Positions 9,067 through 17,764 of a stretch of DNA of 64,000 nucleotides are shown one piece after another. Under the pieces are notes generated by a model that had not been told where the DNA came from, did no database searches, and saw nothing but the letters and a program-made list of their open reading frames with translations. The translations under genes and the position numbers were made by a program. This stretch comes from Arthrobacter citreus (GTDB lineage: Bacteria; Bacillota; Bacilli; Bacillales; Bacillaceae_G): positions 1,922,001 through 1,986,000 of the forward strand of contig CP053688.1 in NCBI GenBank assembly GCA_013200995.1, read 5' to 3'. Numbering within the stretch: the stretch's first letter is position 1; the number at the start of each line of letters is the position of its first letter.

Positions 9067-10839
9067 TTACACACTTATTACATTTTCTCCAGTTTCAGCT
9101 TCTCTTTTAAATAGTCTTGAATACACACCTTCAATCTCTAATAACGAGTGATGAGTACCTTCTTCAACTACTTTCCCGTTCTCTAGTACAACAATTCGAT
9201 CGGCTGTTAATACTGTAGATAATCGATGTGAAATCACGATTACAGATTGTTTAGATTTTCGCTTTTGAATTGCTTCATTTATTTGTAATTCAGTGATTGG
9301 GTCTAAAGCTGAACTTGCTTCATCTAAAATTAGAATTGGAGAGTTTTTAACTAATGCTCTTGCTAAAGATAATCTTTGTTTTTGACCACCAGATAAAAGT
9401 GCACCACGTTCTCCAATTGACGATTCTAAACCATTTGGTAAGGAATTAAGATAGTCAGATAATCCACTATCGTTTAAAGCCTGAATCATCGCTTCATTTG
9501 TCACTAAATCATTTCCTATTCTAATATTATCAGCTAAACTTCCATTTCGAAGCTGTACATCCTGTGAAACAAATGCGATCGATTCACGTAACCACTTAGC
9601 ATTTGCTTTATCAATCGGTAATCCATCTACTTCGATTGTTCCATCATTTAAAGGATAGAAACCTAATAACAAGTCTACTATTGTTGATTTCCCAGCACCA
9701 CTAGGTCCTACTACAGCAACTGCTTCTCTTGGTTTTACATGAAATGACAACCCATTTAACACTAATTCTTCCTTTGTAGGATAAGCAAACTTTACATCTT
9801 TAAATTCAATTAATCCATTAACAGTATTTAGATACTCTCCTTCTTGTACTTCAAATTGAGAAACTGCCTCTGCTAATAATTTTTCAGATCGATCTAATGC
9901 TGGCCCGGTTCTTCTGACAGATAACCAGTTTCTTAACATTCTTTGAATTTCGTTAGCTGCAATTGTTACAAGTCCTCCCGCAGTGTACATTTGACCAGTT
10001 GTAATTTGATCATTTGAAATAAGTAGTACACTTATGAAATAGACAGCCGCTAAAGCAAAACCATTATAACTACCAATTACAACAATTGATTGCATTCTTG
10101 CTTTTAATTCAATTATCGATTCCTTTATAAAGGATTTACGAATTTCAGTCACACTTTGAATCTCATAATCTGTTGCACCTAGAATTCTTGAAAGCTGAAT
10201 ACCTGTTACTGATTCACGTAATCTTTCTAAATAACGTGAAGCCTCTGTTCTCGCTTTAGCGGATGCAATTCTAGTACGTGCTCCGACTTTGTTTGACGTC
10301 CAGTAAAATAACACACCTAGTACAACACTAGTAATCATTAAATAAGGATTAATCCAAAGTAAGACAATACTATAAATAAAAACGCCTTGCACGGAAGCCA
10401 TAAAAGTAGAGCCTTCCCATGCTAAAAAGTTGTGAAGTGTATCTGGATCGTCTGAAACTCGAGCTAATAATTCTCCAGATTTTGATTGATGAAAATATGA
10501 ATAAGGCAATATTTGCAAATGTTTAAATAAGCGTAACTTTTGCCAATTCGTAACGGATTTAGCAATATGATGACAAAAATACTCGTCAATGACCATTAAA
10601 ATCAAATCAAGTATCGCCGCAATAACAAGTAACCACATTAATCCCCATAGCAGTGCATTCTCGTGATTTGGAAGAATATGATCTATTAACCACCCTGTTC
10701 CTAATGTAGGAATTAATGCCGCACAAATTTGACTTAAAGCAATGACAAACGAATCAGCAAATACCCATTTTTTATGAGGTTTTAAAAAGTTAATGACTCG
10801 TTTTCCATCGCCTATTTTTTTTGAATTATTTTGCATCAT
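9067..10839 (-). CDS. ABC exporter, permease-ATPase half-transporter (second gene of pair)
   Basis: 590 residues: six-helix exporter membrane domain (about 25-320) fused to a nucleotide-binding domain. Walker A is GPSGAGKST (378-386); the signature is LSGGQKQRL, Walker B is LILDEASSALD and the H-loop is VISHRLSTV, all consensus. The start overlaps the stop of the upstream half-transporter by four bases (ATGA), so the two are translationally coupled and most likely form a heterodimer, as for YfiB-YfiC or BmrC-BmrD in B. subtilis. The substrate is unknown; multidrug or lipid-like molecules are typical. Both partners show consensus ATP-site residues, so I see no degenerate site. Confidence 0.92.
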   Translation of the reverse strand: MMQNNSKKIGDGKRVINFLKPHKKWVFADSFVIALSQICAALIPTLGTGWLIDHILPNHENALLWGLMWLLVIAAILDLILMVIDEYFCHHIAKSVTNWQKLRLFKHLQILPYSYFHQSKSGELLARVSDDPDTLHNFLAWEGSTFMASVQGVFIYSIVLLWINPYLMITSVVLGVLFYWTSNKVGARTRIASAKARTEASRYLERLRESVTGIQLSRILGATDYEIQSVTEIRKSFIKESIIELKARMQSIVVIGSYNGFALAAVYFISVLLISNDQITTGQMYTAGGLVTIAANEIQRMLRNWLSVRRTGPALDRSEKLLAEAVSQFEVQEGEYLNTVNGLIEFKDVKFAYPTKEELVLNGLSFHVKPREAVAVVGPSGAGKSTIVDLLLGFYPLNDGTIEVDGLPIDKANAKWLRESIAFVSQDVQLRNGSLADNIRIGNDLVTNEAMIQALNDSGLSDYLNSLPNGLESSIGERGALLSGGQKQRLSLARALVKNSPILILDEASSALDPITELQINEAIQKRKSKQSVIVISHRLSTVLTADRIVVLENGKVVEEGTHHSLLEIEGVYSRLFKREAETGENVISV

Positions 10840-12575
10840 ACGGCACTCTCCTTTTCTAGTTCACTGTATTGTGCCATATATAATTGGTAGTACTGACCTT
10901 TTAGTGATAGTAATTCTTCATGAGTACCTTGTTCAGCAATACAACCTCGGTCTAATAACAAAATACAATCTGCCTCTTTTACTGTTACAAGTCGGTGTGC
11001 GATTGTAATTGTTGTTCGACCTGGAATCAATTTTTCAAGTGATGATTGAACCTTCTCTTCCGTTTCTCCATCTAATGATGAAGTAGCCTCATCGAAAATT
11101 AAGACTGGTGGATGACGAAGAATTGCTCTAGCAAGTGCAACGCGTTGTCTCTGACCACCTGATAATTTTAAACCTCTTTCACCAACAATCGTTTCAAAAC
11201 CATCCTGAAATGATTCAACTAAATCAGATAAATCTGCTGCTTCAACAGCTAAACGCAGTTCTTCATCAGTTGCATTAGGTTTCGCGTATAGTAAATTTTG
11301 TTTTAAAGTATTATTTAATAGGAAAGTTTCCTGTGATACGACACCTATATTTTTGCGTAATGATTGATAATCATGAGTAGATAAATCTTTGTTATCAACT
11401 GTAATAGTTCCTGAAGAAGGCTGATATAAACCAAGCAATAACTGAATTAAAGTGCTTTTCCCCCCTCCACTAGAACCAACAATTCCAATATGTTGACCAG
11501 CTTTAATCGAGAAAGAAATATCTTTTAATACTTCATCTGTTGAGTTAGGATAAGTAAACCTTACATTTTTCACTTCAATATCCCCATTTACCTCACCAAA
11601 TTTCGGTAAATTGTCTGGCTGTTCTGCAGGTAAATCAAAATACTCATAAATTCTTTGAAGTGCAGGAACAGCTTGTTGAATCGTTAATGCATTTTCTGCT
11701 AATGAGCGAACTGGCATAAACATTGTTGGTATAAATCCTAGTACAGCAATTAAAGTACCAACTGTTATTTCGTGCTGCCAGATCGAATAGCCACCAATTA
11801 ACATAATGACTCCTGGCGCACCGTTATTAAACACATTTCCTAAACGCCAATTTACTTTCCCTATTAAGGCCAAACGAATCGCAAACCTTTTCCAAACAGT
11901 CAGCTTATCTTCTATTTTTTTATTTTCTTTATCCTGCGTTTGGAATGTACGTACTAGACGGACAGATTCAATACTTTCCTGTGTATGATTATATAAATCA
12001 GCACTCATATCACGAGCAATAGCACCCATTTTTCGAACCTTTTTACCAATCATAAAAGAAGGAACTAAATAAATTGCAAAAACGATCAACATGACAACAG
12101 CAGCTGGCCAATACAATGGAAATACTGCTATAAATGCTGCAATCGCCGCAATTACTTGTTGTATAAAACGAGGAATAACTGTATTGTTTAAGTTTTGTAC
12201 TGACTCAACATCGTGCGTCAAGCGATATAACATATCACCTCGAGGTGTAGTCGAAAAAAAAGCCATTGGAGCTTTTTGAAGCTTCGTAAATGCACGTAAT
12301 TGCATATCTGTTATTACGTCTAAACCAATTTTTACTTGTATGAATTCTTGTAAAGATTCAAACCCAACTTTAAATAAGAATGAGAGCATGATCCCGAGAA
12401 TTAAATAAAATAAAACTTTAGAATCTGGACCGCCTACAATTTCATCGACTATTTTACCAGTCAAAATCGGCGGAATAATTGCAAATGCTCCAGCAATTAA
12501 TGAACAAACAAATGCAACCAATAAAACTTTCCAATATGGTTTAAAATGATTAACTGTTTCGATTAATATCTTCAT
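10836..12575 (-). CDS. ABC exporter, permease-ATPase half-transporter (first gene of pair)
   Basis: 579 residues: exporter-type membrane domain (about 15-300) and ATPase domain with Walker A GSSGGGKST (367-375), signature LSGGQRQRV, Walker B LIFDEATSSLD and H-loop IAHRLVTV. It is the first gene of a two-gene operon and has GGGGG-type purines about ten bases before the ATG. The partner at 9067 overlaps it by four bases. The pair is expected to assemble as a heterodimeric exporter in the cytoplasmic membrane. No adjacent regulator gene is seen, so regulation is unknown. Confidence 0.92.
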   Translation of the reverse strand: MKILIETVNHFKPYWKVLLVAFVCSLIAGAFAIIPPILTGKIVDEIVGGPDSKVLFYLILGIMLSFLFKVGFESLQEFIQVKIGLDVITDMQLRAFTKLQKAPMAFFSTTPRGDMLYRLTHDVESVQNLNNTVIPRFIQQVIAAIAAFIAVFPLYWPAAVVMLIVFAIYLVPSFMIGKKVRKMGAIARDMSADLYNHTQESIESVRLVRTFQTQDKENKKIEDKLTVWKRFAIRLALIGKVNWRLGNVFNNGAPGVIMLIGGYSIWQHEITVGTLIAVLGFIPTMFMPVRSLAENALTIQQAVPALQRIYEYFDLPAEQPDNLPKFGEVNGDIEVKNVRFTYPNSTDEVLKDISFSIKAGQHIGIVGSSGGGKSTLIQLLLGLYQPSSGTITVDNKDLSTHDYQSLRKNIGVVSQETFLLNNTLKQNLLYAKPNATDEELRLAVEAADLSDLVESFQDGFETIVGERGLKLSGGQRQRVALARAILRHPPVLIFDEATSSLDGETEEKVQSSLEKLIPGRTTITIAHRLVTVKEADCILLLDRGCIAEQGTHEELLSLKGQYYQLYMAQYSELEKESAV

Positions 12576-12842
12576 CTATTGCATCCCCCTAACCTGTAAC
12601 ATTTTACAATATTTTCGAACTATTTTCACTATTAAAATTTTTACCAGTATTAAGGTAACTTATTTTTAAAAGTATAGGATGAGATTTTTATCGATTATTA
12701 TGAAATTTCAGGACAATTCTCCTACTATCCTAGTGCCAAATGCTTTTATTTTTGCCTGAACCTACATACATTCTAATCTTTCAATCCATCAATTTCTTCA
12801 TTGAATAGACTGAATCTTCATACTCTATTAAGCTTATAAACA
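12576..12842. other. Upstream region of the ABC exporter operon
   Basis: About 270 bases up to the terminator at 12843. The minus strand has a possible -10 (TAAAAT) near the gene, but no -35 at the right distance. No attenuator, riboswitch or leader peptide was recognised. Confidence 0.45.
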
Positions 12843-12878
12843 TAAAAAAAATCTACAACTTAAGTCGTAGATTTTAAA
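12843..12878 (-). terminator. Terminator of the duplicated membrane-anchored protein pair; also the left direct repeat of the block
   Basis: The arms AAATCTACGACTTAA and TTAAGTTGTAGATTT pair almost end to end and are followed on the minus strand by eight T. Nearly the same sequence, in the same orientation, recurs at 16606-16640. Confidence 0.8.
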
Positions 12879-12935
12879 ATTTATTATTTACTTGATTAAA
12901 TATGCAATGTAGATTTATGAAATAATCTTTCTTTT

Positions 12936-14141
12936 TTATTTCAATATTTGAAAATCGTATGAATGAACTGATTTCCCTTTTACTGATGACAAGATTTGCT
13001 CTACTCCATTCATTTGAACTACATTTGTTTTTTTACCAGTTTCTAAAGAATATTGCTCAAAATAATATTTAACTTTCTTTTTTGAGTTATACCTTACAAC
13101 AAACATTGAATCATTTTTGAAATATGTTTGTTCTCCATAGCGATACGGACCTTTTCGTGGATTTTCAATTGTAAATTTCTTTTTCACTATATTACTAGTA
13201 AGACCCACTGTGTAAACATCACCTAATCCATTTGCGAAGAAAAGCTCATTACCATAAATATAGATCGAATGATCAAGGCTGTAAGGAATTGTTGCGGACA
13301 ATTGATTGATGGTTTTATTTTTATAGGAAACAAGTGTGATTATATCTTGCTTTAATGTTTTCTTATTTATTCGAACTAGTACTTCATTCGCATCCTTCAA
13401 ATTTCCTTGTTTCCTTTCTTCAAGTACCATGTAGTAATAATTTTCATCACTAATAATCTGTGAGCTATGACTGTAGCTATCATAACCATTTCGGTTTTTA
13501 ATCTGAATTAAATCTTTTATTGTTAGTTTGTTGTCGTCGAAACCAACTTTACGTAAATGGCAAGTATTTTTCTCAATATCCTTTGTTAAAATAAGTATTT
13601 CATTTTTATCTACACCCGATGTTAAAATAAAATGGGGGATATTTCCTTTTTTAAATCCTTTGTCATTTCCATATAATACATTTGAAGCATAACCATTTTT
13701 TACAAAACCTGAATTAAAAATAGTAAAATAAAGATTTAGATTTTCTAAATATCCCGTGTGTTCTCCTGTATGTTGATACTTCATTTTAACTTCTTTATAT
13801 TTAGTACCAATTAAACGTAGTGTTTCTTTATCCTCTATTAAAAGGCCTTTTTCTCCTAAAGCAATACTACCACTTTCTAATCCTTTCATTTTATACCCAC
13901 TAGCTACACCGTCATCATCAACAAACATCACAATACTAATCCCTTTATCATCCAAATCTTGATCCGCAGTAGAAGAATAATATAAGACGGCTTGTTTATC
14001 ATCTAAAAAGTTCTTCTTCCGAATGGTCTCCTCTTTTACAATAAATGGTGAAACTCTAATCTTATTAACTATTAAATAGCAACTGTAAAAAACAATTAAG
14101 CAGGTTAAAAATAGTATGATATATTTATACTTTCTTTTCAT
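12936..14141 (-). CDS. Membrane-anchored extracytoplasmic protein, unknown function (paralogue copy B)
   Basis: 401 residues. A basic N-terminus (MKRKYKYI) and one hydrophobic segment (about 7-26) suggest a signal anchor, with the rest outside the cell. The body is rich in beta-strand-like segments with recurring Tyr/Gly-rich turns (for example IYIYGNELFFANGLGDVYTV), which would fit a beta-propeller-like fold, though no family is recognised. It is a close tandem paralogue of the gene at 14186; the last 80 residues are almost identical while the middle (about 190-240) has diverged and carries a three-residue length difference. It lies downstream of a secreted NlpC/P60-like protein gene. Confidence 0.75.
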   Translation of the reverse strand: MKRKYKYIILFLTCLIVFYSCYLIVNKIRVSPFIVKEETIRKKNFLDDKQAVLYYSSTADQDLDDKGISIVMFVDDDGVASGYKMKGLESGSIALGEKGLLIEDKETLRLIGTKYKEVKMKYQHTGEHTGYLENLNLYFTIFNSGFVKNGYASNVLYGNDKGFKKGNIPHFILTSGVDKNEILILTKDIEKNTCHLRKVGFDDNKLTIKDLIQIKNRNGYDSYSHSSQIISDENYYYMVLEERKQGNLKDANEVLVRINKKTLKQDIITLVSYKNKTINQLSATIPYSLDHSIYIYGNELFFANGLGDVYTVGLTSNIVKKKFTIENPRKGPYRYGEQTYFKNDSMFVVRYNSKKKVKYYFEQYSLETGKKTNVVQMNGVEQILSSVKGKSVHSYDFQILK

Positions 14142-14164
14142 TTTATCTCCTTTATCATACTCAA

Positions 14165-14177
14165 AGGCAATAAGTCA
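14165..14177. repeat. Orphan terminator arm marking the tandem duplication boundary
   Basis: The 13 bases AAGGCAATAAGTC are identical to one arm of the terminator at 15402-15446, but no partner arm is present here. This fits a duplication unit that began inside that terminator and carried half of it along. Confidence 0.6.
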
Positions 14178-14185
14178 ATCTATTC

Positions 14186-15385
14186 TTATTTCAATATTTG
14201 AAAATCGTATGAATGAATTGATTTCCCTTTTACTGAAGACAAGATTTGCTCTACTCCATTCATTTGAACTACATTTGTTTTTTTACCAGTTTCTAAAGAA
14301 TATTGCTCAAAATAATATTTAACTTTCTTTTTTGAGTTATACCTTACAACAAACATTGAATCATTTTTGAAATATGTTTGTTCTCCATAGCGATACGGAC
14401 CTTTTCGTGGATTTTCAATTGTAAATTTCTTTTTCACTACATTACTTGTAGTGTCAACTGTGTAAACATCACCTAAACCATTTGCGAAGAAAAGCTCATT
14501 ACCATAAATATAGATCGAATGATCAGGACTGTAAGGAACTGTTGCGCTCAATTGATTGATGGTTTTATTTTTATAGGAAACAAGTGTGATCATATCTTGC
14601 TTTAATGTTTTCTTATTTATTCGCACTAGTACTTCATTCTCATCTTTCAAATTCTCTGATTTACTTTCCCCAAGTACCATGTAATAATAATTTTCATCAC
14701 TAATAATCTGTGACCTAGGACCGTAGCTGTCATAACCATTTCGTTTTTTAAGCTGGTTTAAATCTTTTATTTTTAGTTTGTTGTCGTCAAAACTAACTTT
14801 ACGTAAATGACAAGTCTCATTATCTTCTGTTAAGATAAGTATTTCATTTTTATCTACACCCGATGTATAAATATAATGCGGTATATTTCCTTTTTTAAAT
14901 CCTTTGTCATTTCCATATAATACATTTGAAGCATAACCATTTTTTACAAAACCTGAATTAAAAATAGTAAAATAAAGATTTAGATTTTCTAAATATCCCG
15001 TTTGTTCTCCTGTATGTTGATACTTCATTTTAACTTCTTTATATTTAGTACCAATTAAACGTAGTGTTTCTTTATCCTCTAATAAAATGCCAGTTTCTCC
15101 TAAAGCAATACTACCACCTTCTAATCCTTTCATTTTATACCCTCTAGCTACACCTTCATCATCAACAAAGATCACGATACTGATCCCTCTATCATCCATA
15201 TCTTGGTCCGCAGTAGAGGAATAATATAAGACAGCTTGTTTATCATCTAAAAAGTTATTCTTTCGAACGGTCTCATCTTTTACTATAAATGGAGAAACCC
15301 TAATCTTGTTAACAATAAAATAACAACTGTAAATAACAAGGAAACAAGCTAAAAATAGTATGATATATTTATATTTTCTTTTCAT
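14186..15385 (-). CDS. Membrane-anchored extracytoplasmic protein, unknown function (paralogue copy A)
   Basis: 399 residues with the same layout as the copy at 12936: signal anchor (about 7-26), then a repetitive beta-rich extracellular domain. AGGAG lies shortly before the ATG. Only 44 bases separate the two copies, and they contain a leftover half of the terminator that precedes this gene, so this copy is probably the ancestral one and copy B the duplicate. The family is not recognised. By context it may act at the cell surface together with the NlpC/P60-like protein encoded just upstream; this is inference. Confidence 0.75.
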   Translation of the reverse strand: MKRKYKYIILFLACFLVIYSCYFIVNKIRVSPFIVKDETVRKNNFLDDKQAVLYYSSTADQDMDDRGISIVIFVDDEGVARGYKMKGLEGGSIALGETGILLEDKETLRLIGTKYKEVKMKYQHTGEQTGYLENLNLYFTIFNSGFVKNGYASNVLYGNDKGFKKGNIPHYIYTSGVDKNEILILTEDNETCHLRKVSFDDNKLKIKDLNQLKKRNGYDSYGPRSQIISDENYYYMVLGESKSENLKDENEVLVRINKKTLKQDMITLVSYKNKTINQLSATVPYSPDHSIYIYGNELFFANGLGDVYTVDTTSNVVKKKFTIENPRKGPYRYGEQTYFKNDSMFVVRYNSKKKVKYYFEQYSLETGKKTNVVQMNGVEQILSSVKGKSIHSYDFQILK

Positions 15386-15401
15386 TTTTTTCTCCTAGGC
15401 T

Positions 15402-15446
15402 AAAATAAAAGGCAATAAGTCAAACTGTTTTTCAACTTATCGCCTT
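15402..15446 (-). terminator. Terminator of the NlpC/P60-like gene
   Basis: On the minus strand the arms AAGGCGATAAGT and ACTTATTGCCTT (one G-U pair) are followed by TTTATTTTA. It lies between the NlpC/P60-like gene and paralogue A. Confidence 0.75.
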
Positions 15447-15453
15447 ATAAAAT

Positions 15454-16179
15454 TTATATTTTACGGACTAGCGTTGTATCTTTTGCATCACGAACATCCC
15501 TCGGATATACACCTGATCCTTTGTCTTTATCTAAATCTAAGCCTGATTTTAGCTTATATGCAGACCAGACTAACTTTGCACAATTTTTATCACCATAATG
15601 ATCTGTTTTACGGTTAGTTGCAAAATTGTAAGAGTAATCATCTTTACCTACTCGACTGTATGCCCAATCGGCAGCTGCATTACGTTTAGCAGTTGTAGTG
15701 TTAACGGATCTGACTTGTGCATCTCCTTTGTCTACTAATCTTTTTGTGTAATGTCTTTTACGAACTCCCTCTTTTGGAATAGATTCGACTACATTTTCAA
15801 CATTATAAAACATTCCTACATGTCCATGATTTAAGTAAGCAGTTTCTGATGCCGTATAGTAAATCTGGCCTTTTACGCCTTTTCCAACCTCAACAGTACC
15901 ACCACCACCACCTCTAGCTTGCACTTTTCTTTCTGCTAAACCCTGAGATTTGTCTTGTTGAAGCTCATTAAAAAGTTGTTCTAATATAGCTTCTTTCGTA
16001 TCACCAGAGTTTTTAGAAATGGATTCTACGTCCTTTAACAATTCTTTTTCTGTTACATTCGGTTGTAATGCTAAAATTTCATTTACATAAGGTAAATCGT
16101 TTGTATTAGCATAGCTAATAGGTGTTCCAGTTAAGACTAAACTAACTGATAAGACACTTACTCCGATTAATTTTTTCAT
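15454..16179 (-). CDS. Secreted NlpC/P60-like (permuted papain fold, YycO-like) hydrolase
   Basis: 241 residues. Residues 1-25 form a signal peptide (basic start, hydrophobic core, cleavage likely after SYA). A helical region (about 28-85) is followed by a Gly run (90-94) acting as linker, then a domain with HGHVGMF (His120) and KNCAKLVWSAYK (Cys200). Histidine before cysteine is the order of the circularly permuted YiiX/YycO-type papain-fold enzymes, which cleave or transfer amide or lipid-ester bonds. It is expected outside the cell. AAAGGAG sits before the ATG. The substrate is unknown. The two membrane-anchored paralogues follow on the same strand. Confidence 0.8.
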   Translation of the reverse strand: MKKLIGVSVLSVSLVLTGTPISYANTNDLPYVNEILALQPNVTEKELLKDVESISKNSGDTKEAILEQLFNELQQDKSQGLAERKVQARGGGGGTVEVGKGVKGQIYYTASETAYLNHGHVGMFYNVENVVESIPKEGVRKRHYTKRLVDKGDAQVRSVNTTTAKRNAAADWAYSRVGKDDYSYNFATNRKTDHYGDKNCAKLVWSAYKLKSGLDLDKDKGSGVYPRDVRDAKDTTLVRKI

Positions 16180-16605
16180 TCAAACGTCTCCTTTTACAAA
16201 TAATTTTCTATATTTGAAATAGAGAGTGATATGTGTTGTTTATTAATTTCACTGTCGAATCATTCATCACAATTCTATACAAGAATAGTATACAAGGAAA
16301 AGTTTACTAAATTTTACTAAAAATTAGTCTCTTTTGTGACACTTTTTAATTTCTTGAAGTGTGCATAAACATACTCCTTCCGATAATTAGTACAGGGTAC
16401 AAGGTAAAGCGTAAGATAAAGCTATTTAAAGAAAAAAATTTCCTAACTTCTTTCTCACCTTTAAATGGCTTAAAACAGAAAGAAGACTCGCCGATTTGCG
16501 AGCCTTTAGTCGAAGACAGAGACGTAGTTACAATTATATTTTTCCTAAAATTGGCTACAATGTCGATCTTCCTTCACTGCTGCCAACTTATACTTCCTTA
16601 ATGCG
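16180..16605. other. Intergenic region upstream of the NlpC/P60-like gene
   Basis: About 430 bases. The AT-rich minus strand holds possible -10 hexamers (TATACT, TATAGA) but no clear -35. The plus-strand frame at 16359-16601 has no ribosome site and no family resemblance. No structured RNA was recognised. Confidence 0.45.
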
Positions 16606-16640
16606 TAAAAAAATCTACAACTTAAGTCGCAGATTTTTTT
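16606..16640 (-). terminator. Terminator overlapping the DinB-like gene end; right direct repeat of the block
   Basis: The arms AAATCTGCGACTTAA and TTAAGTTGTAGATTT are followed by seven T on the minus strand. It differs from the 12843 hairpin at only one base in the core. Confidence 0.8.
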
Positions 16641-17167
16641 GATTCATTCAGTTTGTGCTTTAAAAATTCTTGAGACTTTCCTTTTGGAATACTCAAACTC
16701 TTAAATTCGTCATTTTTAATTAACTTAGCAATATAAACAATTTGACCAATATGGTATCCGTAATGACTTATTTGCCTATGTATTGCCTGTAATACGGTAT
16801 GTTCTTCACCACGTATTTTAACCGTTTTTAGTACATCCTCTTCTTTTAAACTCTCAAGTGTGTTAAAAACAACATTCCACCCTTTATTCCAATTAGTTAA
16901 TAGGTCATCTTTAGATTTGTAATTGCCCTCAAATTCAACATCACGATTTCTCCATGGTTTTTCACCATCTGTCGTCAGAAAATCTGTAAATCTCGAGATC
17001 ATATTACCACTTAAATGCTTAACAATAATGGAAATACTATTCGATTCACTAGATGGATGCCAATGAAGCTCCTCATTATCCAACTGATCTATAGAACGAT
17101 CACCTAGCTTTTTTATTCCTTGGAATTCTTTTAAACTATTCGATAGAAAATGTTTTGCGATTGACAT
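16622..17167 (-). CDS. DinB-superfamily protein (DUF1572 type)
   Basis: 181 residues, all-alpha. Three conserved histidines fit the metal site of the DinB/YfiT four-helix bundle: His51 in VKHLSGN, His135 and His139 in SHYGYHIGQ. The HYGYHIGQIVYIAK segment is typical of the DUF1572 subgroup. Members are putative metal-dependent enzymes, some being thiol-dependent transferases; the reaction here is unknown. No signal peptide, so cytoplasmic. The stop lies within the terminator hairpin. Monocistronic, in the accessory segment. Confidence 0.85.
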   Translation of the reverse strand: MSIAKHFLSNSLKEFQGIKKLGDRSIDQLDNEELHWHPSSESNSISIIVKHLSGNMISRFTDFLTTDGEKPWRNRDVEFEGNYKSKDDLLTNWNKGWNVVFNTLESLKEEDVLKTVKIRGEEHTVLQAIHRQISHYGYHIGQIVYIAKLIKNDEFKSLSIPKGKSQEFLKHKLNESKKSAT

Positions 17168-17361
17168 ACTTGCCCCTCCAATACTATAGTTTCATACTCT
17201 TTAATTGTATGAATAGTATAAAAACTTATAGATTAATAAATCAAATTTTTTGATTTATTCCTTCACCAAATGTTAATAATTCCTATTTTATTATAAATAA
17301 AACAGCGTTAGTAAACTGAAATAAACCTTTTGTGTTCTTTTAATACTTCATCATTAATTAG

Positions 17362-17544
17362 AATTTAGCTCATCGTTTCTATACTGAAGACTTTAAATAT
17401 GGTAGTGCAATGTTTTTATCAATCATGTTACCTTTAACTGCAATTATTATTTTATTATACAATGATACAATTAATTTATTATTTTATATTTTTCTAGGTT
17501 TAACAGCATGCTCCTTATTGTGGAGCTGGATCGATGCATTTTGA
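17362..17544 (+). pseudogene. Remnant of a membrane protein gene
   Basis: The frame is open from after a TAG (17359) to a TGA (17542) and encodes a protein-like sequence, RFYTEDFKYGSAMFLSIMLP, followed by two hydrophobic stretches and ending WSWIDAF. There is no start codon with a ribosome site. A different frame just beyond (about 17509-17622) gives another protein-like piece with RINNFNETVEQSILDHIRE, as expected after a frameshift. I read this as a 5'-truncated, frameshifted remnant of an unidentified membrane protein. A strong terminator follows at 17667. Low certainty. Confidence 0.35.
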
Positions 17545-17666
17545 ATACTAGAATAAATAATTTCAATGAGACGGTTGAACAGTCTATTTTGGATCATATT
17601 CGAGAAACTAGAAATGCTTAAGAGTAAAAAATGAGACAAGTAAAAATTTAGTGATAGATATTTATA

Positions 17667-17710
17667 GGACATTACACATTTTATTTGGACGAAATGTGTA
17701 ATGTCCTTTT
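17667..17710. terminator. Strong hairpin terminator
   Basis: Fifteen-base arms (GGACATTACACATTT and its complement) around a ten-base loop, followed by TTTT on the plus strand. It lies 3' of the plus-strand remnant and converges with the methyltransferase gene, which it could also serve weakly. Confidence 0.8.
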
Positions 17711-17764
17711 ATATAACTAGTACATTGTGTTAGTTTCATACTAAGAAGGCGATTAAGGTGATCT

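Noticed and set aside
16359..16601. Plus-strand 80-residue frame
   Set aside because: No ribosome site, no recognisable domain, and its end runs into the DinB-like gene terminator.
17484..17672. Minus-strand 62-residue frame opposite the gene remnant
   Set aside because: The opposite strand gives more protein-like sequence, and this frame has no convincing start site.
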